Of a DNA stretch of 64,000 bases, positions 42,849 through 55,751 are shown one piece after another (within the stretch, counting starts at the first letter, position 1; each line of letters opens with the position of its first letter). The DNA comes from Adiantum capillus-veneris. Taxonomy: Eukaryota > Streptophyta > Polypodiopsida > Polypodiales > Pteridaceae. The stretch covers positions 91,455,842 to 91,519,841 of the forward strand of contig CM043953.1 of the NCBI GenBank assembly GCA_014529385.2. Direction: 5' to 3'. Made by a program: the position numbers and the translations under genes. The notes below the pieces were generated by a model, which did not search any database, had not been told where the DNA came from, and was given only the letters and a program-made list of their open reading frames with translations.

Positions 42849-43028
42849 AAAAGCAATAACATCAATGTACAGTGAGGTTGAACAAACCTGCCCTTCAACC
42901 CTGCTCTCTTGCTCTATCAATAATAAAACACTCCCACTGCTCTTTCTCCATGCCCCAATCCCTCCGTCTGGATTCTTTCCAGTGCACTCACTTTAAGAAA
43001 TTCTCATCCAAGCTCCTTGTTCCTTGAT
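42849..43028 (-). pseudogene. PPR-like locus copy 2, middle part
   Basis: Continues the flank interrupted by element D: AACAAACCTGC, CTTCAACCC and CTTGATG blocks match 26990-27150 in copy 1. It is cut again at 43028 by the block with direct repeats and resumes at about 45930. Confidence 0.65.
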
Positions 43029-43030
43029 GC

Positions 43031-43032
<2 letters not shown>

Positions 43033-43062
<30 letters not shown>
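43033..43062. repeat. (GA)n microsatellite
   Basis: About 30 bp of GA immediately before direct repeat 1; a matching GA tract follows direct repeat 2 at 44977-45014. Confidence 0.95.
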
Positions 43063-43068
<6 letters not shown>

Positions 43069-43797
43069 ATGGAACAATTCAAAAATTCTTGGGATTTTAG
43101 GGGAGTAGAGATGGAAGAGTTACACATGTATGTCTAAAGAATAAGCAGACATTTAATTAAAAAATCTACATCCATAGGCAAAATGAGCCTATTTTAGAGC
43201 AACTTGGAAAAGTTTTACAATAGTTTTGATGTTACTGGCGATGGGTGTCCATTATGCACATGCATTAGAGAGAGGAGAGTCCTGTTACATGCCACGATCA
43301 CCCAAAAAAAGAACCAAGAAAAAGTTTAGTTCATAAGTTGGACAACACGTATCGTAAGAGACTCCTATGTGTTATTGATGTCACCCTAATAAATCATGCA
43401 TGAGACAACACCTGGTTGAGAGTATCCATGGTGTAGGCTTGGATAGTTGCATGAAGTACAACACTTGGTGAGATAGTATGAAATCCTCTTGCAAAGATCT
43501 TTTTGGGAGTCTTATCCTTATCTATGTTTCTCCCAAGTTCTTGGTTCCCTCCAAATAACCTCAGCCATGCAAAGAAAAAGGGGGAGTGGGGAGTGGCAGG
43601 TCTTATTTAATTGTTTTTTAGGTGAGGGGAGTGTGAGTGGTCAGTTAGGGATTCCTTTTTGAATGAGGCTACCACTTTTTCCCCCATAGGGGGTATTTCT
43701 TATCAAGGCTATTTTTGTGGTTTGAGGTATGTTTCGGGAGGGGTGTGTCTTTTAAGGGGGGTTTTCCACCAAGACTTGTTTGTATGTCTGTTGACAT
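43063..43797. repeat. Direct repeat 1 of a possible non-autonomous LTR-like element
   Basis: 735 bp from TATTAAATGG to GTTGACAT. It is repeated at 44211-44977 (767 bp) at an estimated 93-95% identity; the second is longer mainly through a poly-G run. The 413-bp spacer has no coding capacity. Ends are not TG...CA, and no clear primer site is seen, so a TRIM/LARD-type element is possible but a plain tandem duplication is an alternative. Confidence 0.8.
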
Positions 43798-44210
43798 CAC
43801 GGGGAGAGGCCCATCTCCACCCACACTAGGAGGTATGATCCCCTTAGGGGGTCCTAATGCCCTATAATTTTAAGGTGCTCCAAGATATCACTGTGTGTAT
43901 CTTTTTTCCGGGGAGAACGCAAGCATGGTTTGCCACATGGTAAGGCATGGCATGAAACCTAATGCTCCTTCAAGGCCAGAGCAGGCCGGGTTTCCTATGT
44001 GCCTAAGCTCGCAAAAGCCAGCTGAGGGGAAGTGCTGCTAGCAGGTCTACAAGCTCAGGCCATGGGTGGGTAGCAGTAAGCCTCAGAGTTCCGCAAGGAT
44101 GGTAGCTTGCCACAGGTTGAGAGCCGCTTTGAATTGTTTGAGACTTACAGACACTAGGTAGACTTGCGTAGCTCGAGGTTATGATGACTACTAGGCCACG
44201 AGAGAGAGAG

Positions 44211-44975
44211 TATTAAAAGGAACAATTCAAAAATTCTTGGGATTTTAGGGGAATAGAGATGGAAGAGTTACACATGTATGTCTAAAGAAGAAGTAGACAT
44301 TTAATTAAAAAATCTACATCCATAGGCAAAGTGAGCCTATTTTAGAGCAACTTGGAGAAGTTTTACAATAGTTTTGATGTTACCGGTGATGGGTGTCCAT
44401 CATGCACATGCGTTAGAGAGAGGAGAGTCTTGCTACCTGCCACCATCACCCAAAAAAAGAAACAAGAAAAATTTTAGTTCATAAGGTGGAAAGCAGGTGT
44501 CATAAGAGACTCGTACGTGTTATTGATGTCACCCTAATAAATCATGCATGAGACAACACCTGGTTGAGAGGGTCCATGGTGTAGGCTTGGATAGTTGCAG
44601 AAAGTAAAGCACTTGGTGTGATAGTATGAAATCCTCTTGCAAAGCTCTTTTTGGGAGTCTTGTCCTTATATAAGTTTCTCCAAGTTCTTGGTTCCCTCCA
44701 AATAACCTCAGACGTACAAAGAAAAAAAGGGGGGGGGGGGGGGGGGGTGGGGGGGAGTGGAGGGTCTTATTTAATTTTTTTTAAGGTGAGGGGAGTGGGA
44801 GTGGTCAGTTATGGATTCCTTATTGAATGAGGCTACCACTCTTCTATTTTTCACCCACGTTTTTTGTAGGGGGTAGTTCCTTCCAAGGCCATTTTTGTGG
44901 TTTGAGGTATGTTTTGGGAGGGGTGTGTGTTTTAAGGGGGGTTTTCCACCAAGACTTGTTTGTATGTCTGTTGAC

Positions 44976-44977
<2 letters not shown>
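44211..44977. repeat. Direct repeat 2
   Basis: Second copy of the 43063-43797 unit, preceded by a short GA run (44200-44210) and followed by a long one (44977-45014). Contains a G-run of about 19 (44729-44747). Confidence 0.8.

Positions 44978-45014
<37 letters not shown>
44977..45014. repeat. (GA)n microsatellite
   Basis: About 38 bp of uninterrupted GA at the right edge of direct repeat 2. Confidence 0.95.
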
Positions 45015-45016
<2 letters not shown>

Positions 45017-45929
45017 CACATTTTGCTCACCCTCCTCAACTTGCCGGTCCTTTCCTCCTTAGCTTCCTATATGGTTTACATGCTCTTGAATCCTCAAATT
45101 TACCATAAAGAAAAAACCCTATTGCCTTTCTCATAACCTTCAATTGTCCTTTTGTCTTCAACGAGTGCCTCCGAGAGAGGGCACCTTTTCTTCTCTTGAA
45201 TTTTCCTCTTTGCTTGACTCTCAAGAGAGAAAGAGAGAGCCCATGAGTCCAATTCTCTCTCTCCTGACATTCTTCTCCTTGCTCTTGCACCCAATCATGA
45301 GTGAGCTTGAGAGAAAAAGCTTGCCTTATCCTCTTTGGTGAGATCCGATAGAGAACACGAGATTCAAGGACTCCTCCTTGATGGATGCTCCGAGAGAGAG
45401 AACTTTGAAGTTACCAAGATGCTATTCCCCAAGTTTGAGAGAAAAATCTCCCTCTTGTTAAAGCCACTTCTTCCTCCCTATTCCCCTCCTCTTGTAGCCT
45501 TCTTCTCTATAAAGGTAGAGAGCAAGAGAGAAAAAGAGAAAACCTGTTTTGCCTTTGCCTTCCCCCGGACTCGAGGTCCCCAGAGCGAGAGAAGAGAGCT
45601 CCTTGATTCTTCAACTCCTGCTCCTTTGCATGTCATTTCTCTCCTCTCTCCCTGCTCAACCCTACCACAAATATTTTGCCCTCTTTTCCCTAGTCTCAGT
45701 GTTGTGACTAATGTGGCATGGGGACAAGGTATTAATGACGTTGCAGACAACGGATCCATTTGCCCCGTTTTCATTGAAATGTCACCAAAAGGGTTTTCCC
45801 CTACTTGTTGGAGAATTTTGGCTTCTTGCTTGCCACCATCCAGGTTTCACACTACCCATCGTAAGCATTTTTCTCCTTCTCCTTGCACTCGTTGTTGCTC
45901 CGCACGATGTCCTCCTAATCTTTTTCCTC
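45015..45929. other. CT-rich unassigned block inside the PPR copy 2 interruption
   Basis: Pyrimidine-rich sequence with many scattered GAGAGAGA and CTCTCTC runs. A plus-strand frame (45335-46009) spans much of it, but its Ser/Leu/Pro-rich composition follows from the base bias and no motif is seen. Absent from PPR copy 1, so it was brought in with the neighbouring insertion or is a separate one. Confidence 0.45.
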
Positions 45930-47095
45930 TTTTTCCCATTCAAACCCTATGTGCGGCCATTGGTTATGGCCATGCCCTTATGGGGGCCACTCCCACCTTG
46001 ACCAAGTGATTGCTAAAGCACAACATGTTTCTCTAATAGCCTCCATTCAGCATAATTTTTCATTCAAAGCACTGCCAAGCACAACATCTTTCTTCAGCAA
46101 CCCCTGACTAACAAGCAGACCCGTAAAATCTCACCCATCTCAATGTTTTTCATATGGATAATAAACTTCAAATCACAAGCATGGATTAAAGCATTTGGAG
46201 AAAGCCCTTCCCTTTGGATCTAGTAAAAATTGTGTAAAGATTTCCCGTCATAGCTATGTTGGTCATATCCCGTAACTAGTGCATTCCAAGTGATGACTTT
46301 CTGGATAAGAAACCCACCAAAAAAAAATTGCGGTTTCATGAGAGCACCACATTAGGCACACATATCAACCAAGACATGCCAAGTATAAAATTCGGTTTAC
46401 ATACCAACCCAATCAGCACCAATCACCATATTCTCGTCCATAAACCTCGTCGATGAAAAAAACCTCAACCCATGTCCGTAAAACTTAATGTGGTATCCCG
46501 AGGTACATCACATTAGGTATAAAGATAAACCAAATCATTGCCAAGCATCCATTTTGGATTAGATTGCAACTCAACTAGTGCCAAGCACAACATTAATGGC
46601 ATTCACATCAATTTTCTCTGCTCATAGATGCCCGAGAATATCGAGAGAACTGAACCGACCATAAGTTGAGTAGTTAATGATCGATTTGAACCTGAAAAGC
46701 AGATGCTGTAGACCTTTCCAGGCACTAGCAACAAAATTGTCGCTAATCTTTATCCAATTTCTTAGTACAGATCCCAAGGTGCCCCCAAAAAGTCTTGTAC
46801 TTCCCAATGTATTCCTCATCCAAACTCCAATTGATGAGCCATAAAGAAAGATATGGAGAGCGTGTGAAGCACTACACTCTTGGTCTATAAGATTGCATTT
46901 TGAGAGCATCATTACATTTTTGCTTGCAAGGCATCAAACCTCATTTAATGACCCCAAAACCCATAGTCAACATACATTCTAGTCATAATAGACTCTGTCA
47001 TAGATCAAGATTTTCAAAACTCGTAAATGCATGCACTTCCTTATCTTTCATCTCGTGCTCACAAAGCGGCATGAAAACGAGATTTCTTAGGCACA
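45930..47095 (-). pseudogene. PPR-like gene, copy 2, coding part (decayed)
   Basis: Collinear with 27170-28330 of copy 1: shared blocks include GCATTTGGAGAAAG, TAGCTATGTTGGTCAT, GCATTCCAAGTGATGACTT and CTCTGCTCATAGATG. On the minus strand the PPR block survives as GNDLVYLYT then a stop and CDVPRDT (about 46505-46545), so this copy is more decayed than copy 1 at that motif. Its downstream parts lie at 42849-43028 and 28880-29323, separated by two insertions. Confidence 0.6.
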
Positions 47096-47845
47096 CACTT
47101 GCTTGGAGGTGGAGTCTTCTACATCAAAAACATAGGTATCCTCTTCTTCTCTCTTCTTGATTATTGTACACCACGCACACTCTCCCACTTGGGCACTTGA
47201 GCTAGTATCAAAGCTCCACCATGCTCACGAGACAAAGCATGTAGTTGTGTAGAATGTGTCAGCAGACTCTGTGGAGACAAAGGTAGAGTGACAGTGCACT
47301 AGTGAGACACAACAAATGGTGTTAGAATTTGTGCAGATAGAGATAGAGTAGGCCTGCTCCCTAGAGACACAGACAAAGATAACGGACATGGAGGGGGTCC
47401 TATAAGGCCTCATTAGCCATGGAAGTAAGGGATACCCACTATCTGCAATGTAGTCTCTAATCAAGATAGAACCACTTACACACTTGGGCCCATTCAAAAC
47501 CACACCATTGTTCGCACAACAAAAACATGCTGAATTTTGAAGCAAACTAGAATCATTGATGGACCCTAGAAAATAGAATAGAAATGTGAAAGTTATAACA
47601 TCTCAAGTGAATAGCCCAATGTGTTCCTAGTATTTCTTTTGTCTTTTTAGGTATTTATTTTACTTAGTTGACAAGATTCTGAGTGGGGAAATTGTTTGAA
47701 GGGGGCCCACCTAGGACACCTAGCCCCCATTTTATTATCATCTATTTCATTGCCAAGCTGGTTGGTTCAACAGTCTCTCTCTCTCTCCCTCTCTCTCTCA
47801 TGCATTCTCTTTTTGCTTTATGCTTTTTCATTGTTGACTTTGACT
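47096..47845. other. Unassigned, possible copia LTR region
   Basis: No gene supported. The right end (about 47640-47845, with a short CT tract at 47775-47800) directly precedes a primer-site-like sequence and may be the end of a copia LTR; its start is not visible. Confidence 0.35.
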
Positions 47846-47856
47846 TGGTATCAGAG
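47846..47856 (+). promoter_or_regulatory. Copia-type primer-binding site
   Basis: TGGTATCAGAG is the initiator-tRNA-Met primer site typical of Ty1/copia elements. A copia-type gag fragment begins about 350 bp downstream in the same direction. Confidence 0.65.
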
Positions 47857-48209
47857 TTTACAAGTAAGAGAAGAAGAGCAAGGTAGAATCAAACAGATTG
47901 GAGTAGCATTTTAATACACTGGCATTTTATAGGACCTCGCTGACATCTAACCTTGAATCTCTACGAGGAGCATTTCAAAAAGCTAGCAAAAGTGGCTTGA
48001 CTTTCCCCCCCTTGCCGATAGGACATTTCAAAATCCTAGCACCTAGGAGGTTTCTCTCTCCAATACCTCGTCTGCTTGCATTCTGAGATGCTATCTATAG
48101 AGCTATTTGAGTGTTTTGAAATGCCTTGCTCTTGGTGACTTGTGAGTTAGAATGTTCTGAGTTTTTTTGGGGACTAGGCTTGAGGTTCAAATTTGTGCAA
48201 ATGCCTTGA

Positions 48210-49380
48210 AAGGGCTGGTACCCATGAGATGGACCCCCATTGACAAACTCAATGGCCACAACTATCCTCAATGGAGTTTGATCATGCGACTATGGTTTTT
48301 GCAAAAAGGATTATGGGATATCATTGATGGCTTGGAGGTGAAACCTATGAGAGATAGCAACAATGGATACACCCGCGCTCAGGATGAGGAGCACCTTAAA
48401 TCATGTGTTGATTGGGATTTGAGCAAAGCAAATGCAATGTCATCCATTGCAAGGTCTCTCACAAAGTAAAATTATTAAGCCATACAAACTTCAAAAATTG
48501 CTCATGCAATGTAGTCCAAGCTCGTCAAAATATTTGATCGAGATTCCATGATGTGAGTAGTCACCCTCCTTGGGCAATTAGTTTCCATCATAGTCACTAT
48601 GTTAGCTGCTTTGGTACTTATAGAACTGCACGAGCTAGGACACTACACTTGCGAATCACAAAATAAAAGCTAGAAGTTGATGATCTTAGCTCTTTTCTCA
48701 TTGAGAAGGAAGTCATGTTAATCCTTCAAGGAAAAATTTGAATTTTTGGCAAAGGTGGTGAGGCACTTACTAAATTAAATTCTAGAAAGAAGTCCAAGGG
48801 ACGCTGCTACAATGGTGGAAAGCGTGGTCATTTGTGTTGGGATTTCAAATCAAAAGGCAAAGGCAAAATCTAGAAAAAGGAAAAAGGCAAAGGAATCATG
48901 ATGAGGACATGAGTGAGAGTGATTCACTGAAGGATTTGATGAAGTATACTATTGTGGTATAGACTACACTAGCAAGGGCTCCCGCCTTCTAGCAAGGTGG
49001 TGGTTACCACAACTTTCTTTAGCCAGAGAGAGGCTTGTGATCCACAAAGAGAACTCCACATACATGATTTGGACCCATGTATTGGAGTTTTAACTTGTTA
49101 GTGTTTCGAACTCATGAGTTAGAGTTCAAGGCACATGCATCTGTCAAGGAACCCAATGCAACGCATATTAAACACTATGATGTCCATGCAAATTCATTTT
49201 TGATGGATGGATTATCGACAAGATGTGTTCCAAAAGTTCATTATCTAGGAAATTTTAGGCGAGATGTATCCACAATTCACAATTGCGGATTATTGGACAT
49301 AGTGTGGTCTAAAATTCAATTTTTTGTGAGGCTCAAGATCTCGAGGGGTTCACTTGATAGACATGTGACTATCACATGAG
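48210..49380 (+). pseudogene. Decayed Ty1/copia Gag and adjacent remnants
   Basis: The opening, PIDKLNGHNYPQWSLIMRLW followed by FLQKGLWDIIDG, is characteristic of the N-terminal Gag domain of plant copia elements (LxGxNYxxW...L). The frame ends at about 48469. Further on, at about 48797-48850, CYNGGKRGHLCWDF is a CCHC knuckle with its second Cys changed to Gly and the last lost. A frame at 49077-49379 contains VHYLGNFRRDVSTIHNCGLL, which might be the GAG-pre-integrase neighbourhood, but weakly. No RT or integrase core is found, so the element is truncated and dead. Gag would coat element RNA. Confidence 0.6.
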
Positions 49381-50146
49381 TGCAATAGAAGGGGTTATTT
49401 AATTTTATTTTTTTCTCAAATTTTCACATACAAGAGGATACCATAAAAATGGAATTGGGAAAAAATTTACAGATTGAATAAGAAAGGGTGTATTTTATGT
49501 GTCAAAAAATTCATGCGTAAAGAGTAAGCAACTTGTTGTGCATCTCAAGCCTTTTTCAGTGGCCACCTTGCAAGCACAATCTAACATTGTTCATTATGGC
49601 CTTTTTCATAATTGTTACGAGATTGGGCACCCTCTTGCTGTATGTGGTTAAATGCAATTGGGATAGATGGCATAATGGTTAATTATGTGCTATCATGATT
49701 TGATTTTACTAATAGTGAGTTGATGATGAGTTGTAGATTGGAATTTTGGGAGTTGAAAAGGAGGCATTGGCAAATAATAAACCTCTCAAGCATTTTACCT
49801 TTGCACAATATTTTAGACTTTTTATTCAATAAGACACTATGACTGCTTGTAATTAGCTCTAGTGAGAACTCAACCTTATGGGACATGCAATAAGTGATGT
49901 GCTCCACTCAAGTACTAAAGTGGACTAGATGTAAAAGAGGGGCCTCTAATTTTGACACCCAAAAACTCAAATAATATTAAATACCAAACTCCACAAGAAG
50001 GGGTGCTCCTAGAGTTTGGGGCTATGATTTTAAGCCATTCACTTTGCTCCTCTCTTAGACTATGCTAAATCATGCTCTGTATCCTCTAATCATGTCTACA
50101 TCTCTTACAATTTATTACGCTCTGTCTTTGTCAAATCTATTCTCTT

Positions 50147-50188
<42 letters not shown>

Positions 50189-50304
50189 GTACTAGTCTAG
50201 ATGTATGTGTTCTTGGATTTGGGAGAGAAGGTGACAAGTCGATGGTTATGTTTGTGAGAAATTGTTGAATTGTCCAAGCATCCGGTCTCCACTTCTCCCA
50301 ATAG
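49381..50304. other. Unassigned, with (TG)n tract; possible second copia LTR
   Basis: A TG microsatellite occupies 50149-50187. The sequence ends at a second copia-type primer site (50305), so 50050-50300 could be the end of another copia LTR. Nothing else supported. Confidence 0.4.
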
Positions 50305-50315
50305 TGGTATCAGAG
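50305..50315 (+). promoter_or_regulatory. Second copia-type primer-binding site
   Basis: TGGTATCAGAG again, preceded by AATAG. No copia coding sequence could be seen downstream within 1.4 kb, so this may be a leftover of a different, eroded element. Confidence 0.5.
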
Positions 50316-51765
50316 AAATCAGGTTCGAGTTAATCGGCACAGAAGTTCAAATTTTTGAAAGATTTTCAAATTGAAAACATTGAATTTGCAAACCATGGAT
50401 TAATCGGCAATTAATTGGCATGAAATTTTGTCTTAACGACAATCAAAAATGGGTATGCGCAACATTTATTTTGAGATAGATACTAAATTAAATGGATCTA
50501 TGAAGATATATGGGTGAGGAATTGAAAAGAAGGAGGTGTTCAAGAACTTTTGACAAGTTTTGTGATTCAAAATTAGCATTGGATTCCATTGAAAGAGTGT
50601 AGAAGAGATAAATTATGGTGGAGAATTGAGAGAGGTGGCCAATCAGCAAGAAGAGGTGGAGAATTGAGGGAAGACGAAAGAAGCAGATTAGAAAACTCCA
50701 GATTCCAAGCTTTGCAAACATTGAAGCCCTTCAAGGCAAGGACCAAATCCAACACTAAGTCCAACGGTCCAAACTACGACTTTTTTTTTTTTTTTGTATT
50801 TGAAATCAAAGATTCTCCAAGAAAAAAAATTCGAGAAGCCGACAAGGGGGATGGCATGGGAGTCATCCTAACCTGCAGCCGTCCTTGTCGACTTGCACAA
50901 ACTATAATAGAAACGCTAGCATCCTAGTCGCCTTGGTGTTGGGGACATCTTGTCCTTCATAGACACAGGCCGAAAAGCCTTGGAGAAGCTGCCATCAACC
51001 TCCCATGTTGAGCACCATCGGTCTCTACGAGACTGCTTGCATGTAAAGCTCATGCCACTGTTCACACTTTTAAGTAAAAGGTGTGGCTCTTATTTAAGCC
51101 GTGGTCGACCACCCAGTGAGCTCCCAAAATCCATTCATTTTAAGAATCCATTCACCCTTCAACCTCTTTAGTTGGCCACCACAACACAAGCAATAAAATA
51201 ATATAAAAAAATGGTCTTCCGTCAACCACTGCTTGATCAAGCCATTCTCAAAATCCCTCGGTCGCTCATTGCTTGACTTCTCTTTGACCTCCACTATAGT
51301 TTCAAGGGGCAAGGCATTAATTGAAGTCCTCAAGCCACACAACTTTCATTTACCATAGATTTTGTCACCCGACATTGCTCAACCGTAGATAATATCAGCT
51401 GATATTTGAATGAAAAAACGGAAGCTGATTGTGATATTCAAAACTCTATTGTGAAAATTACATATTATTTCCGATTGCCATTGCTTTTGGGACATGCAAG
51501 ATTGGATGCCGACAAAGATTCAATTGATCTGCAGACTAACCGCTCAACTGTTCATCAATATTCTCAACCAAAACTTGGTGCACCATATTTTTGAGCTGGA
51601 TGTCACCCACGACCATCAAGCTAAGTACCCATTTATTTTTTCTTACTCCTTTTTTTTAATAGCATTATCCTCCCTATTGAGCACATATATATTTCTATAT
51701 AGCCATTTTCTTTTATAAAAAAAAGAAAGAAAGAAAGAAAGAAAGAGAAAGAAAAGCATGCAATT
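50316..51765. other. Unassigned sequence before gypsy remnant
   Basis: No supported gene. Contains a poly-T run at 50780-50796 and an (AAAG)n-like tract at 51718-51755 immediately before the gag start of the following gypsy remnant. Confidence 0.4.
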
Positions 51766-54030
51766 ATGGCACATCTTCCACAGCCACCCACGATTGCTGA
51801 GCAACTCACAAATTTGCAACAATCTCTCACTCATGAATGCATCCAAACGCAAGAACTTGAGGATAAATTACTACACCCTGCACATGTTGAATCTGCACCA
51901 ACAACAAAACCAAAAAAAATTAGCAGAAAAGCCTTCACTTTCAAGGATTTTGATGACACTAAGGATACTAGCATGATTCTAGCATGGGTTGGTCAGTTAG
52001 ATGACTATTTTCATGATGAAGATTTTCTTGAACGTGAAATGGTAAAGTGTGCATCAAATTTTCTCACCAGTAGCACTGCACTGTGGTGGAATGCCACCAA
52101 ACAACATGGTAGAAGACCACAAACCTAACATGCATGCAAAAAGTTGTTTTTACCTCAATTTTTACCAACATAGTATAAAGATAAAGCACAATGCTAGTGG
52201 GATTTAATTTGATAGGTTCAAAATGAAGATGTATAGGGATACATTGATTGTTTTTGGAGTTGTTTAATTCAATTGCAAGCTATGAAACATGTCAATCATT
52301 GAAAATTGAAGTGTAAGTATATATCTAGCTTTGTACTATAAATTGACCCTGAGGTAGGTATGTTTGAACCGGATTCATTATCAAAGGCTACTGATTTGGC
52401 TCTTAATGCAGAGAAGAAGAAAGGTGGACAATCTTCTCACATTGAACAAACTGCTAACACTAATTGTAATAACAAGAGAGCTCCTTTCTCTCCTAACTTT
52501 GATAGGAACAAACATCAAAGCCGTACCTTTTTCAAGAGATGTAGATTTGACAACTCAGTTCTCATTAATATGACATCAACAACAACGACACAGCAGCAAC
52601 AAGGAAACCAAAATTCTTCCAACCAATGTCCTGCTCAAAACTCTAATTGTAACAAAAAGGTGAAGCGTTTTAAATGTTTCCATTATGGTCACTATGCAGA
52701 TAAGTTCCAAAATGGTCCTGCTAAGAGCAATGGCCAATCCATTGGAGTCACCCAAAATCCAAACCAAATACCTTTCAACAACAATCGCCCCAACGGTGCT
52801 ACAATTAACCTCGTCAAAGATGCTAATCCCAAGGACAATGAAGTGGAAGCCAATTACGGTGAGGGATATGATCCTGAGTATGATCATGATGACAACCCAT
52901 CTTCAGGTACTCCTATATCTCCTCATACTTTGTTTAAAGTGCAAGGCACAATCAAGGGTGAAAGTGTCATCATTATTTTAGATGATGGCAGTAGCCATTA
53001 TTTTATTTCCGAACAATTGGTACAACTCTCTCTCTCTCTAAAATTTCTTCACCTCACAAAGTCAAAATTGTTTTTAATAATTAACATTTTAATTATTGTA
53101 AGACACAAATCATTGTTGAAGTTTGCATTGGTGAGTTTACACAAGCACGTACATTTTTGGTAGCCCCATTGCATGGTCTTGACATGATTTTGGGAATGCC
53201 ATTCCATCATGTATTTGATCCTTTAATTAATTATAAAACACAAACCATGTCCCTCACTCATATAATAATCAAAATTTCTCTATTCAAGCAACACTAGCAC
53301 ATTAAAAAAATTTACTTCTCTCTCACACTCAAGCCAAAAGAGCAATTCAAAAATAAGAAAAACATATCCGGTGCTGGTAAATCAAATCTTCGCTGAAATT
53401 GAAACTTCACATCACTCTTCATATGATGATTTTGTCTCAAAATTTAAGGGTTGTTTCATGCAAGACCTGCCACCAGGAATTCCACCTTCACGCCCATAAG
53501 ACCACAAAACAGATATTATACCGGGTAGTGAAACTCCTTGTAGAGCACCTTACCATGTAAATTCGATTGCAAACATGGAGATACAAACTCAAATCATCGA
53601 TTTTCTTGATTGAGGACTTATTAGACCTAGTAGTTCAACATACAGAGATCCAATACTTCTTGTTAAGAAGAAAAATGAGACCTTTTGTATGTGTATCTAC
53701 TGCAGGGATTTAAACAAGATCACCATCAAGAATAGGTTCCCTATTCCTAGAGTGGATGATGTGTTAGACAAACTGAAAGGGTCAAAACATCTCCATCAAA
53801 ATTGACCTCAAATCAGGGTATCATCAAGTCAAAATGTTCAACCAAGATTCTACAAAACTGCTTTCAAAACACAAATGGGATATTATGAATTTCTTGTCAT
53901 GCCATTTGGTCTAACAAATGCACCAACCACATTCACACGCGTGATGAATAGAATTTCCATTGAACAACCATCAAGATTTTGTGATTGTATTCTTTGATGA
54001 TGTCATAAAATCTAATATCTAGCTTTACCC
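51766..54030 (+). pseudogene. Truncated, decayed Ty3/gypsy gag-protease-RT
   Basis: Gag begins MAHLPQPPTIAEQL (51766), with FKDFDDTKDTSMILAWVGQL and STALWWNATK before a stop at 52126. The second frame (52360-53163) has a knuckle that lost two Cys and the expected pattern (FKCFHYGHYADKFQ), then a protease with LDDGSSHYFIS in place of the usual LIDSGSTH, and shifts frame at about 53090, after which DMILGMPFHHVFDP remains (about 53180-53220). RT follows with [30 protein letters not shown] and a FFDDV catalytic block at about 53990-54005. Similarity stops there: no RNase H, integrase or LTR. It is a different family from A, B, C and D, and clearly dead. Confidence 0.7.
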
Positions 54031-54398
54031 AAATGATTTTCTCATGTTAAACTGATCATTTACTATGGGAAAATAAAAGGGAAACAAGAGGTAGAATATA
54101 GATATGCGTTTTTTAGACCAAGCTCAACGTGGGGCCAAAAAGAGATGGTTTCATCTCAGCAAGGGTTCACAAGGAGATGGTCTACTAAAGAACAATATGT
54201 GCATAATGGAGCTTAAAAGACCTTAGGGTTAGCTTCATTAAAGTCCTCCAAAGGTTAGTGTAAAAGTCCTTAGACCTTAGGTTAAGCTAGGCCTATGCTT
54301 GAGATTCTCGATTATTAAGGTGTTTGGTCAAGCTAGGCATGTGCTTGAAGTTAAAGACAATTCCTACAAGGAGGGGGCAAGCCCTTGAAGCTAGGTTC

Positions 54399-54399
<1 letters not shown>
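54031..54399. other. Short-repeat region left of element C
   Basis: Contains several imperfect copies of a phrase like CTTAGGTTAAGCTAGGC/ATGCTTGAG (54260-54350) and, further right, GTGCTTGAGGTGCTTAAGG (54510-54530): a decayed minisatellite. No gene. The missing start of element C's 5' LTR cannot be found here. Confidence 0.4.

Positions 54400-54472
<73 letters not shown>
54400..54472. repeat. (GA)n microsatellite
   Basis: About 72 bp of uninterrupted GA. Confidence 0.98.
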
Positions 54473-54476
<4 letters not shown>

Positions 54477-54569
54477 ATGCTCTTGCTAAACCGATGCATG
54501 ATGACTAAGGTGCTTGAGGTGCTTAAGGTACTTGGGGGCCAAGGTTACTTGAGGTACTTGAAAGTCACA

Positions 54570-55688
54570 CATACACACATACACACATACACACACACAC
54601 ACACACACACTCTCACCATCTCTCTCACATACACTCCCTCACCTCTCTCTCTCTCTCTCTCTCTCTCTATGTGTGTGTGTGTCTCTTTTCCTATGTCTGC
54701 ACAATAGGTAGTGAAACAAAGTCTCTCTGTCTTACCATACACACACACACACACACAGAGGTAGAGAAAAAAAGTCTCTCTGTCTTACCATACACACACA
54801 CATCCACAAATACTCACACACACACACACACACACATGTCTCATTGAAATCCCTCCCTCTCTCTCTCTCTCTCTCTCATTCTGAGTAACTTCAGTCCACT
54901 CTCTTTCTTACCTTAAACACACACACACACACACACTCACTCACTCTCTCGCCCCCGTCTCTCACTCTCTCTCCATCTCTCACTCTCATTCAACAAAAAT
55001 ATATCTCTCTCTTACCATAAGCACATACAAACATACGACACATACGTACACTACACGCATGAGTGCACGCACACAATTACATACACACCAACAACACAGA
55101 CACATGGTATGCACGGAAGCAGATAAGAAGAAACAAAGACGGACGACAATGCATCAACAAGAAAACCAAAATCACGCGATGGTGACAACGATTCAAAGAA
55201 AGACACCGAAGGCATGCCCCAGCCGATAGCGAAGTTGACAAGCGCGCTACACCGACACACCAGTGAACCTGCAATTGGCCGACATCTCGTCCATGATGCA
55301 TCTCCACAGTAAGCATCCATAGGGTAATCCATTTTCCTTTTTCAAGCCAAAACCTTGTAAAGAAACCATTTGTATATTGCCACCTCTCTATAGGTGATGG
55401 TCACAAAGGCCCGCCTAGGAGATATCATTCTAAAATTCTCCTAAAATAAAGTAGGGGTCAACCATCTAGGACCCGGTTCCTTGCGTTGTCTCTCTTGATT
55501 AGGGCCCAAGCCTAGTCGTATTATCCTAAACTAAGCAAGCCTACACCTATAAAAGAGCAGTGAGAGGTCACTATCAGGGGGGTCAGCACTTGAGAAGGAA
55601 GTTATGCACACACACTGACTCCAAGGGTCGCTATGCACCGGAGTGGAAACTCCACACATGTGAATTTTCCGTAGAGAAGGAACTATAG

Positions 55689-55751
<63 letters not shown>

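Noticed and set aside
45335-46009. 224-codon plus-strand frame as a host gene
   Set aside because: Composition follows the CT-rich DNA, it overlaps the PPR-like repeat on the other strand at its end, and no motif is recognised.
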